Source: Halobacteriovoraceae bacterium (GTDB lineage Bacteria; Bdellovibrionota; Bacteriovoracia; Bacteriovoracales; Bacteriovoracaceae). From it: a stretch of 5,092 nt of DNA. Positions 1-5,092 of this stretch are shown one piece after another. The notes under the pieces were generated by a model. It was given only the letters and a program-made list of their open reading frames with translations. It was not told the DNA's origin and searched no databases. Numbering within the stretch: the first letter of the stretch is position 1; the number at the start of each line of letters is the position of its first letter. A program made the translations under genes and the position numbers. The stretch lies in assembly GCA_018663815.1 (NCBI GenBank), contig JABJPQ010000698.1, forward strand, positions 1 through 5,092. The letters are read 5' to 3'.

Positions 1-316
1 ACTTCAGGAAGCAAAGGACTTAAAACGAGAATGTGAGGCTTTGGGGGCTGAAGTAGTACTTAATCATAATGATCAAACTTGTAATAGAGGGTGTTCAGTT
101 ACAGTTGAGGTACACACGACTGAAAAGGATCTGCCAGTTATTCAAAAAGTATACTCAGAGAAGTACGCCAAGCTGCTAGCAGGACATGATGTGGACTTTG
201 AAGCGATGAATGCCGTTTTTGATCCCGCTCAAGAAAATGCAACATGTCCAGCTTGTGGGCATAGTTTTTCTACGACAGATTCTGAGTGTCCAGACTGCGG
301 GCTTGTTCTGGGTTAA
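1..316 (+). CDS. C-terminal part of a zinc-ribbon protein of unknown function (5' end outside window)
   Basis: The frame is open from the left edge (first full codon at base 2) to a TAA at 314-316, giving 104 visible residues. A TTG at 41 could act as a start, but the reading frame before it is open and codes for a plausible amphipathic helix (LQEAKDLKRECEALGAE), so the gene most likely begins outside the window. The visible protein starts with an alpha/beta part: helix, strand GAEVVLNHND, a CNRGC segment around residues 27-31, strand SVTVEVH, then a long helix. It ends in a zinc ribbon with CPAC at 82-85 and CPDC at 96-99 (CxxC-x10-CxxC), which very probably binds one zinc. Similar C-terminal ribbons occur on many small regulatory or adaptor proteins, so this does not fix a function. 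No signal peptide can be judged because the N-terminus is missing. It converges on the mscS-like gene and overlaps it by 4 bases. Zinc-ribbon call: good. Function: unknown. Confidence 0.75.
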   Translation, partial: LQEAKDLKRECEALGAEVVLNHNDQTCNRGCSVTVEVHTTEKDLPVIQKVYSEKYAKLLAGHDVDFEAMNAVFDPAQENATCPACGHSFSTTDSECPDCGLVLG

Positions 317-1146
317 GTTAGATTGGTTTTTCGTAAATAATTATTTGTGATCTCTTGCTCAATTGAACCTCTTTTTTTGACAGGGACACAAATTCTTACA
401 ATTAAAAAAAGATGGTTCGCGGTATCAAACTTGATATTAACCCTTGGTTCAACTGTAGGACTATCGACTTGTTTCTTTTGAGCAAATTTCTTAAAGAAAT
501 CACTGGCCTGTTCCATATACTCTAGACAAGCATCTTTAGCACACTCAAGAAGAACTTCTTTATGTTTTTCCCATTCAAAATTATTTTTAATCGGGACTTT
601 GAAAACATGCAATACAAAATCCTTCTCTTCAGTAGCGGTATCAGTTTCATTGAATATTTTAGTTGAAAGTAGAATTGCATTGGGGATTGTCATCGTGCGA
701 CCGGTAAACTGCTGAGTATAGTCTTTAGGACCCACCTCAAGAAGTTGTGTGCTCATCAGCCCGACATCAACAACGTCACCCCGGATTCCATCAACTTCAA
801 TCCTGTCTCCTACTGAGAACGGCCTGGCAAAAGCACGATAAAAACTACCACCAAAATTTAGAAAAAATTCCTTACTGGCTATGGCAAATGCGGCCATTAA
901 AGCCGCGATTGAAATAATAAATTGATAGAGCTCAGTGGCCCAAAGAGTAAAGACTGAACTTAAGATTATAAAAATAAAAAAACTGCGTAGATTACCTATA
1001 AAGCGACGTTTTTGGTCGTTGGCCATACGAGAGTTCTTAACTGACTTTCGTATGATGAAGTATAATAATGAAAGAGAAACAATGATTCCTAAAAATATCG
1101 TCGCATTTTGATGTCTTAGCATAAATTGAATTTTGGTTAATAGCAT
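313..1146 (-). CDS. Small-conductance mechanosensitive channel, MscS family
   Basis: This 277-aa protein is close to the length of E. coli MscS (286 aa). It should form a homoheptameric inner-membrane pore that opens under membrane tension and releases solutes during osmotic downshock. Hydrophobic segments lie at about 16-33, 53-71 and 74-100. The third is alanine-rich (AALMAAFAIA, 81-90) and leads into the FGGSF stretch, as expected for the pore-lining helix. The family hallmark follows directly: ARPFSVGDRIEVDGIRGDV at 107-125 (the beta domain), then TMTIPNAILLSTKIFN at 151-166. Residues 175-277 form the cytoplasmic alpha/beta cage domain, with a charged helical insert near 190-228. The ATG at 1146 is the first usable start, because an in-frame TAA lies nine codons upstream with no start codon between. 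It follows the FHA/AgmX-type gene after 48 bp on the same strand. A link to the envelope complex upstream is positional only. Family assignment is firm; the exact physiological role is inferred from the family. Confidence 0.93.
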   Translation of the reverse strand: MLLTKIQFMLRHQNATIFLGIIVSLSLLYFIIRKSVKNSRMANDQKRRFIGNLRSFFIFIILSSVFTLWATELYQFIISIAALMAAFAIASKEFFLNFGGSFYRAFARPFSVGDRIEVDGIRGDVVDVGLMSTQLLEVGPKDYTQQFTGRTMTIPNAILLSTKIFNETDTATEEKDFVLHVFKVPIKNNFEWEKHKEVLLECAKDACLEYMEQASDFFKKFAQKKQVDSPTVEPRVNIKFDTANHLFLIVRICVPVKKRGSIEQEITNNYLRKTNLT

Positions 1147-1194
1147 TCTCTTAGTATAGAAGAGCTTAGTTTAACATGCCATTAGTCGATTATT
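1147..1194 (-). promoter_or_regulatory. Short leader of the mscS-like gene; possible weak promoter
   Basis: This is the only non-coding stretch in the window. Read on the minus strand it holds TATACT (complement of 1153-1158), a fair -10 match, with ATGGCA (complement of 1177-1182) 18 bp upstream as a weak -35. If used, transcription would start at or next to the ATG at 1146, giving an almost leaderless mRNA. The only Shine-Dalgarno-like bases, AAGAG (complement of 1148-1152), sit one base from the ATG, which is too close for normal use. No T-run terminator was found after the upstream gene, so read-through from the operon is equally possible. Confidence 0.25.
1148..1164 (-). other. Small inverted repeat at the mscS-like start
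   Basis: CTCTT (1148-1152) and AAGAG (1160-1164) are perfect complements around a 7-base loop. In the minus-strand RNA this could form a 5-bp hairpin ending one base before the ATG and burying the purine-rich AAGAG. The stem is AT-rich and weak. It could modulate translation start, or it could be chance. Confidence 0.25.
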
Positions 1195-3006
1195 TTACCC
1201 TTTTTCTTGTTCAGAGAAAAAGCTAAGAGGTTGTTTGACTGCAACTCGTCCACCACCTTTTGGTTTTGGAAAATCAATGACAGCAAGTACTCTGGCCATG
1301 CAGTTTGTTCCTTTTTTGGAAAATCTAGAGTCTTTTGCTCTAACTTTTATTTTACTTACCTTACCCGAGCCAGTGATTTCAAAGTTCAAGTCGACAATAC
1401 CTTTAATATCTTCTGAGTTATAGGCGAGCTCTTGCTGATAACAGTGTCTAAACTGCGGGAGGTATTGTTGTAAAATTTTTCTTAATAATTCTGGATCCAT
1501 TGAACCTAGAACTACAGTCTCTGTTTGGATATAAGCAGTGTTGCGACCAGACTTACTGGAAAGCCCCTTGCTACCAAAACTGGCAACAGCTCTTCCGGCA
1601 GCATCGCTTCCCATTTGTCCTACTTTATTTGAGCTTGTTCCGTCTACTTTGGTGGCCAGGCTGCCTGAAACGGTTGATGTTGTTTTAATATTACTTTTTG
1701 ATTTAGAGTTTGTAACACTAACGGCTTTAGATGTATTAAACATTGAGCTAACATTTGATGCCATTTTAAATGAATAAGCCTTTGTTTTGGCTTTTGCTTT
1801 GGATACCTTGCTCTTTTTAGATTGAGCTTTAGCTACCTTTTTCTGCAGCGATTTTTTAGGTTTAGCTTTTGCCCCAGATTTACTGTGGGTTATTTTTTTG
1901 TCAGGTTGCTTTGTTGCTTTATGCCCTGTGTTTTTCTTTTTATCAGTTGGTTTTGTACTGGCCATCTTTGCTTCATCAACATTGGCAGTCGTCGGTTTTT
2001 TATAAATAATGGATAGCTTTTTTACGGGCTTTAGATTTTCGGGGTTGAAATCAACGAGTAAAATCAGAAGAAGAGGAACAATAGCAGCGGCAAACTTTTT
2101 TCCTGTATCCTTAAAGAAAGCATAATCTCTTCTTAGTGGAGAAATATGTAAAAGGTTATTAGGGATATGTGCAACTTCGATAAAGACTTGATACGTACCC
2201 CGAGAGAGGACAATCGTATTGTTTTCTTTTAGCTCCATGGATCCTTGTGAGATTTGAAAGTCTTCAAAATCATTAACAATAAGTTTGTTATTTTCTATCT
2301 TGAAGAGCTCGATCTTTTTTGGGGTATTTAAAATATCAACCACAACACTATTTTTCTTCCCTCTACTGGATGCATAAATTGTTCCATCTTGGATCGGGTA
2401 GTAAAACTGTTCCAGAATACTTCCATTAAGTGCGGTGGTTATTTGTACTCCATTTCCATCTGTTTGTTCGAGCATTTCAAAGCTATTTTCAAAATTATCT
2501 GTTTCAATATAAGAGTCAGCTGCAAATACATGATTGTGAAGAGGGTTATTTTCTAGCTGAGCAAAGCTTTCATCATCAAACTTAATATCGCAGTATTCAT
2601 CATCAATGAGAATTTCATTCTCATTATTGGCCTGTGGAATATAAACCTTTTCAGCTTGAAGTTCTTGATATTTTTGAACCTTATCATCTTGGGTGACAAA
2701 CTGTACTTCTCCATTATTCTCAAGAAGGTTGCAGCTAATTTTACCGAAAGTAAGAGTGTCATTTTCAACTATTAAAGTATTTGTTCCGACTTTTACACCA
2801 TTTATGTAGGTTCCATTTTGACTACTGAGATCAATAACTTCTACTGTTTTTTCATCTGAGACAAATATCATGGCATGGTAATGAGCAATACTATCGTGAT
2901 CAATCGTAATATCACAGTTACTGGCCGATCCGACCAATATTTTGTTCGTGTTTAATGGAACTTCCTCGTTGTTAACGATTAAGCTTAGACATGTTTTAAC
3001 TTTCAT
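1195..3006 (-). CDS. FHA domain / single TM / AgmX-PglI C-terminal domain protein (GltG-like, trans-envelope)
   Basis: 603 aa. An FHA domain spans about 5-95, with VGSASNCDI at 25-33, HA at 44-45 and NGTYINGV at 64-71. An acidic stretch follows (129-180; 16 Asp/Glu, one Lys). A second beta-rich segment lies at about 195-280. One membrane helix spans about 305-320 (FAAAIVPLLLILLVDF), preceded by basic RR and KK pairs, so the FHA side should be cytoplasmic and the rest periplasmic. Next comes a lysine-rich linker (326-410; 29 Lys), then a Ser/Gly/Thr-rich stretch to about 490. The C-terminal domain (about 495-600) has the AgmX/PglI pattern: HCYQQEL with Cys522, GIVDLNFEITGSGKVSKIKV, Cys569, then DFPKPKGGGRVAV. 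This TonB-like fold and layout match GltG (PglI) of the Myxococcus gliding machinery. The likely role is to carry a cytoplasmic signal or inner-membrane motor force across the periplasm to outer-membrane partners. The start overlaps the previous stop (TAATG). Domain calls are strong; the gliding role is inferred. Alternatively it serves another envelope transport or secretion complex. Confidence 0.88.
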   Translation of the reverse strand: MKVKTCLSLIVNNEEVPLNTNKILVGSASNCDITIDHDSIAHYHAMIFVSDEKTVEVIDLSSQNGTYINGVKVGTNTLIVENDTLTFGKISCNLLENNGEVQFVTQDDKVQKYQELQAEKVYIPQANNENEILIDDEYCDIKFDDESFAQLENNPLHNHVFAADSYIETDNFENSFEMLEQTDGNGVQITTALNGSILEQFYYPIQDGTIYASSRGKKNSVVVDILNTPKKIELFKIENNKLIVNDFEDFQISQGSMELKENNTIVLSRGTYQVFIEVAHIPNNLLHISPLRRDYAFFKDTGKKFAAAIVPLLLILLVDFNPENLKPVKKLSIIYKKPTTANVDEAKMASTKPTDKKKNTGHKATKQPDKKITHSKSGAKAKPKKSLQKKVAKAQSKKSKVSKAKAKTKAYSFKMASNVSSMFNTSKAVSVTNSKSKSNIKTTSTVSGSLATKVDGTSSNKVGQMGSDAAGRAVASFGSKGLSSKSGRNTAYIQTETVVLGSMDPELLRKILQQYLPQFRHCYQQELAYNSEDIKGIVDLNFEITGSGKVSKIKVRAKDSRFSKKGTNCMARVLAVIDFPKPKGGGRVAVKQPLSFFSEQEKG

Positions 3007-3824
3007 TATCTATTTCCAATCTTCTTATCAAGTTTCTTATTAATTTCCAGCTGGGAAACCATATAAAAACTATCTACTTTATCGGCATTACTTAAAGTTT
3101 TTTTAGCTTGTTCATACAGACCAAGCATAAAATATGTCATGGCTATATTAGTCGCAATATCATCTCGACTGCGATATTGCTTTGGAATCTTATTAAAATA
3201 GACAAGAGCTAGCTTATAATTGTTTTGCATGAGCTCAAGGTGTGCTTTTGAGTTTAGAAAATCAATATCTTGCGGGCGTTGTCTGATTAAAAAGCTCAGG
3301 TGCTTGCTAGCTTTTTTGTATAAGCCAAATTTTAAAAATATTTGGGTTAAATTATATTTAGGAGTTAGGAATTTTTTGGATAGCTCAGTTGATTTTTTAA
3401 AATACTCTTTTGCTTCTTGAAAATTTTGAGTCTCCAGAAGTATAACCCCAATATTATTAAGCACAACGGCTTTTTGTTTGGTATTTTTTGCTGTACCCAT
3501 CGCTAGGTCAAGAAACTTGCGAGCTTGAGTATATTTTTTTTGCAAGATATAACAAGTACTGATTTTATTCCAGTAAAGGTAGTTTTTAAGGTTAGAGTCT
3601 AATTTTTTCTTAAAAAGAGCATTGGCTTTTGCATATTCTCCTTTATGGCATAGTGCAAGTTCATCATTCGGTTTAAGGGACTTATTTAGCCTTAAAAGGT
3701 CATATCTTTTGAGGGATTCGTATTTTAGCCCATCAATTTGAGCCTCTTTGATTTCTCTTGGGTTTTTGAAACTTGCACATGAAGCAAAAAGAATGAATAT
3801 AAAAATGGTCAATAGTTGTTTCAT
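3006..3824 (-). CDS. TPR-repeat lipoprotein (GltE-like)
   Basis: 272 aa. The N-terminus is a lipoprotein signal peptide: MKQ, a hydrophobic core LLTIFIFILF, then lipobox FASC with Cys16 as the lipidated residue. Ala at +2 and Ser at +3 favour the outer membrane over inner-membrane retention. The mature protein is almost all helix pairs with TPR spacing, about five to six repeats: roughly 52-79 (KGEYAKANALFKKKL), 83-112 (ILQKKYTQARKFLDLA), 118-150 (NNIGVILLETQNFQEAKEYF), 151-183, 187-214 and 221-249 (NIAMTYFMLGLYEQAKKTL). TPRs are protein-binding scaffolds, so this is probably a periplasm-facing docking protein. Placed directly before the FHA/AgmX-type gene, it resembles GltE (AglT), the TPR lipoprotein of the Myxococcus gliding complex. 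It starts immediately after the upstream stop codon and overlaps the next start by one base, so the three genes should be made together. The lipoprotein and TPR calls are firm; the GltE link rests on domain type and gene order. Confidence 0.87.
   Translation of the reverse strand: MKQLLTIFIFILFASCASFKNPREIKEAQIDGLKYESLKRYDLLRLNKSLKPNDELALCHKGEYAKANALFKKKLDSNLKNYLYWNKISTCYILQKKYTQARKFLDLAMGTAKNTKQKAVVLNNIGVILLETQNFQEAKEYFKKSTELSKKFLTPKYNLTQIFLKFGLYKKASKHLSFLIRQRPQDIDFLNSKAHLELMQNNYKLALVYFNKIPKQYRSRDDIATNIAMTYFMLGLYEQAKKTLSNADKVDSFYMVSQLEINKKLDKKIGNR
3013..3017 (-). promoter_or_regulatory. Ribosome binding site of the FHA/AgmX-type gene
   Basis: Minus-strand GGAAA lies 6 bases before the ATG at 3006, inside the last codons of the TPR lipoprotein gene. 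With the TAATG stop/start overlap it supports this start and implies translational coupling. Confidence 0.6.
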
Positions 3825-5092
3825 TTATTTTCCTAATCCTGTTGTTATGGCCATCTTAGATGCCGGTGTTCTTATGTCTGAAATTTGTAAAATACTAAAT
3901 GAAAGGTGACTTTCTTCTCTTCTGATTAATAGTAATTCATACTTTTCAATTAATTTCTGGGAGCTATCTTTAAACTTGTTACTTTCAAGTACCATACTGC
4001 TCGAAATTTTATCCATCTCATGACTGAACTGTTTTTGAAAATTCGCATCATCTATTGGAATGTGATAATTATTAATTTCGGTTGCGAAATCATCGGCTAG
4101 TTTTGTTAACTTGTCATAGACGAGTACTGAAACTTGACCATGTCCCATAGAGAAAATTTTATTCGCTGAAGCACTTATCGTTTTTAATCTATCAATTCTT
4201 TTTGTTAAATTATTAATGAACAAATTAGGATTTGGGTTCTTCTTTTTTATCGTAATCCTAACTTTAGAAAATAACTTTGTCTTTTTTAGAAAATTCTCAT
4301 AACGCTGTAGTGATTTCGTTAATAACTTACTCGTGGAGTTATTAAGCTTTTTTAATCTAATTAGAAATTGGTTAGATTTAATGGGTGATTCTTTATAGTA
4401 TTTCCAAAAGTACTGTTCATAATAATAACCAATATCATCTTTAAATGATTTCTCTAACTTATAACTTCTTATAAAAGACATGAAATCAGACTCATGGTTG
4501 TTCTCGTAGAGGTGAACTAAGATCTCTTTTTTAAGGTTTAAGGGAACCTTATTAATACAATGACTTTGCTTCTCAAGAGTATGCATGACTTTTGAAATAT
4601 AATTATTGGCAAGATCATCTCTAATCGCTGCTATGAAAATAGGAAGGTTTTCTTTTTTATCTTCACAGAAACTTTTAACAATAAATTTATTTAACTTTGC
4701 TGCATTTAAAAAATTGTGAAGCAGGCTGGTCCGTAGTGCCATTTTTTCCAGAAATGCTCTTTTCATTTTTATTTCTTTTTTTGAATAAAAATTAAATGAT
4801 TTTTTATACCACTTCATCGCATTGTTGTTGTCGGACAAGTCGGTATAAATCATACCCATATTAAAGGCAGCTTCGCCCTTAATAGAGTCAGGATAATAAT
4901 TTGTGTAATGTACTTTTTGATAACCAGCAAGTGCACCCTTGGGGTTGCCTGATTTGTTAAGTTGTTGATACCTTTTAAATAAGATATTAGCTAAAATTTC
5001 TTCTGACTTTTTCACTTCAGAGGATTTGAATTTTAAATAACCTTTTTGCATCTTAGTTATGTTTAGGGCCAGAAGTTCTGTGTTCTCTATCG
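3825..5092 (-). CDS. C-terminal part of a TPR/helical protein (possibly GltD-like; 5' end outside window)
   Basis: An ATG at 5051 would give 408 aa. The frame stays open upstream to the window edge (13 more codons, IENTELLALNITK), and that segment reads as part of the same helical protein, so the true start most likely lies beyond base 5092. At least 421 residues are visible. Two clear TPR-like helix pairs lie near the visible N-terminus: around LFKRYQQLNKSGNPKGALAG, and the pair with AAFNMGMIYTDLSDNNNAMK. The rest is lysine-rich, almost wholly helical and without catalytic motifs, ending in a long helical segment and a short tail ILQISDIRTPASKMAITTG. The C-terminal half matches no family I recognise. 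The gene abuts the TPR lipoprotein gene with zero spacing. A long TPR protein just before a TPR lipoprotein and an FHA/AgmX protein is the place held by GltD (AgmU) in the Myxococcus gliding cluster, so a scaffold role in the same envelope complex is likely. The homology is not proven from the sequence. Confidence 0.78.
   Translation of the reverse strand, partial: IENTELLALNITKMQKGYLKFKSSEVKKSEEILANILFKRYQQLNKSGNPKGALAGYQKVHYTNYYPDSIKGEAAFNMGMIYTDLSDNNNAMKWYKKSFNFYSKKEIKMKRAFLEKMALRTSLLHNFLNAAKLNKFIVKSFCEDKKENLPIFIAAIRDDLANNYISKVMHTLEKQSHCINKVPLNLKKEILVHLYENNHESDFMSFIRSYKLEKSFKDDIGYYYEQYFWKYYKESPIKSNQFLIRLKKLNNSTSKLLTKSLQRYENFLKKTKLFSKVRITIKKKNPNPNLFINNLTKRIDRLKTISASANKIFSMGHGQVSVLVYDKLTKLADDFATEINNYHIPIDDANFQKQFSHEMDKISSSMVLESNKFKDSSQKLIEKYELLLIRREESHLSFSILQISDIRTPASKMAITTGLGK
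3831..3834 (-). promoter_or_regulatory. Ribosome binding site of the TPR lipoprotein gene
   Basis: Minus-strand AGGA, within AGGAAAATAA, sits 6 bases before the ATG at 3824 and overlaps the end of the upstream gene. It fixes the start that gives a proper signal peptide. Confidence 0.65.

Noticed and set aside
41..43. TTG as the true start of the zinc-ribbon gene
   Set aside because: The frame is open and protein-like upstream to the window edge, and no good ribosome site precedes the TTG.
290..311. CCAGA/TCTGG inverted repeat near the end of the zinc-ribbon gene as a terminator
   Set aside because: The stem is only 5 bp with a 12-base loop, lies wholly inside coding sequence, and the nearest T-run is over 10 bases away.
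335..346. Perfect AT palindrome AAATAATTATTT
   Set aside because: It is short, made only of A and T, inside the mscS-like coding region, and easily expected by chance in AT-rich DNA.
1207..2016. Several plus-strand open frames of 60-80 codons opposite the FHA/AgmX gene
   Set aside because: They lie antisense to the well-supported 603-aa gene, read as low-complexity Phe/Leu/Cys-rich peptides complementary to the lysine/serine-rich linker, and have no domain or convincing start.
2553..2768. Minus-strand open frame of 71 codons in another frame within the FHA/AgmX gene
   Set aside because: It is fully inside the real gene, has a repetitive Met/Lys/Leu-rich translation and shows no ribosome site of its own.
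3220..3420. Plus-strand open frame of 66 codons opposite the TPR lipoprotein gene
   Set aside because: It is an antisense shadow of the TPR gene without recognisable features.
3822..3830. Possible frameshift joining the two TPR genes into one
   Set aside because: The downstream gene has its own ribosome site, start codon and intact lipoprotein signal peptide, so they are two separate proteins.

Overview
The window is an AT-rich, almost gap-free stretch of bacterial chromosome with five genes. Four lie on the minus strand and read right to left. One lies on the plus strand and meets them tail to tail at the left. The only intergenic stretch is 48 bp (1147-1194). No RNA gene, CRISPR array, insertion sequence or attachment site was seen.

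Minus strand, in order of transcription: (1) the 3' part of a long TPR/helical protein (3825-5092, start beyond the right edge); (2) a TPR lipoprotein of 272 aa (3006-3824); (3) a 603-aa membrane-spanning protein with an N-terminal FHA domain and an AgmX/PglI-type (TonB-like) C-terminal domain (1195-3006); (4) a small MscS-type mechanosensitive channel (313-1146). Genes 1 and 2 abut (TAA then ATG) and genes 2 and 3 share one base (TAATG), so these three are almost certainly one translationally coupled operon. Gene 4 follows after 48 bp and may be read through or have its own start.

The combination 'TPR protein, TPR lipoprotein, FHA-TM-AgmX/PglI protein' resembles the gltD-gltE-gltG part of the Myxococcus xanthus Glt (adventurous gliding) envelope machinery, as remembered and not searched. 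The likely picture is a trans-envelope complex. The FHA protein would sense a signal in the cytoplasm, cross the inner membrane once and reach through the periplasm on a long lysine-rich linker to outer-membrane or periplasmic TPR partners.

The AT-rich composition, the Glt-like genes and the deltaproteobacterial flavour suggest a Bdellovibrionota-type organism (Bacteriovorax/Halobacteriovorax group). This is an inference from gene content, not a proven assignment.

The left end (1-316, plus strand) holds the 3' part of a zinc-ribbon protein. Its stop codon overlaps that of the mscS-like gene, leaving no room for a terminator between them.
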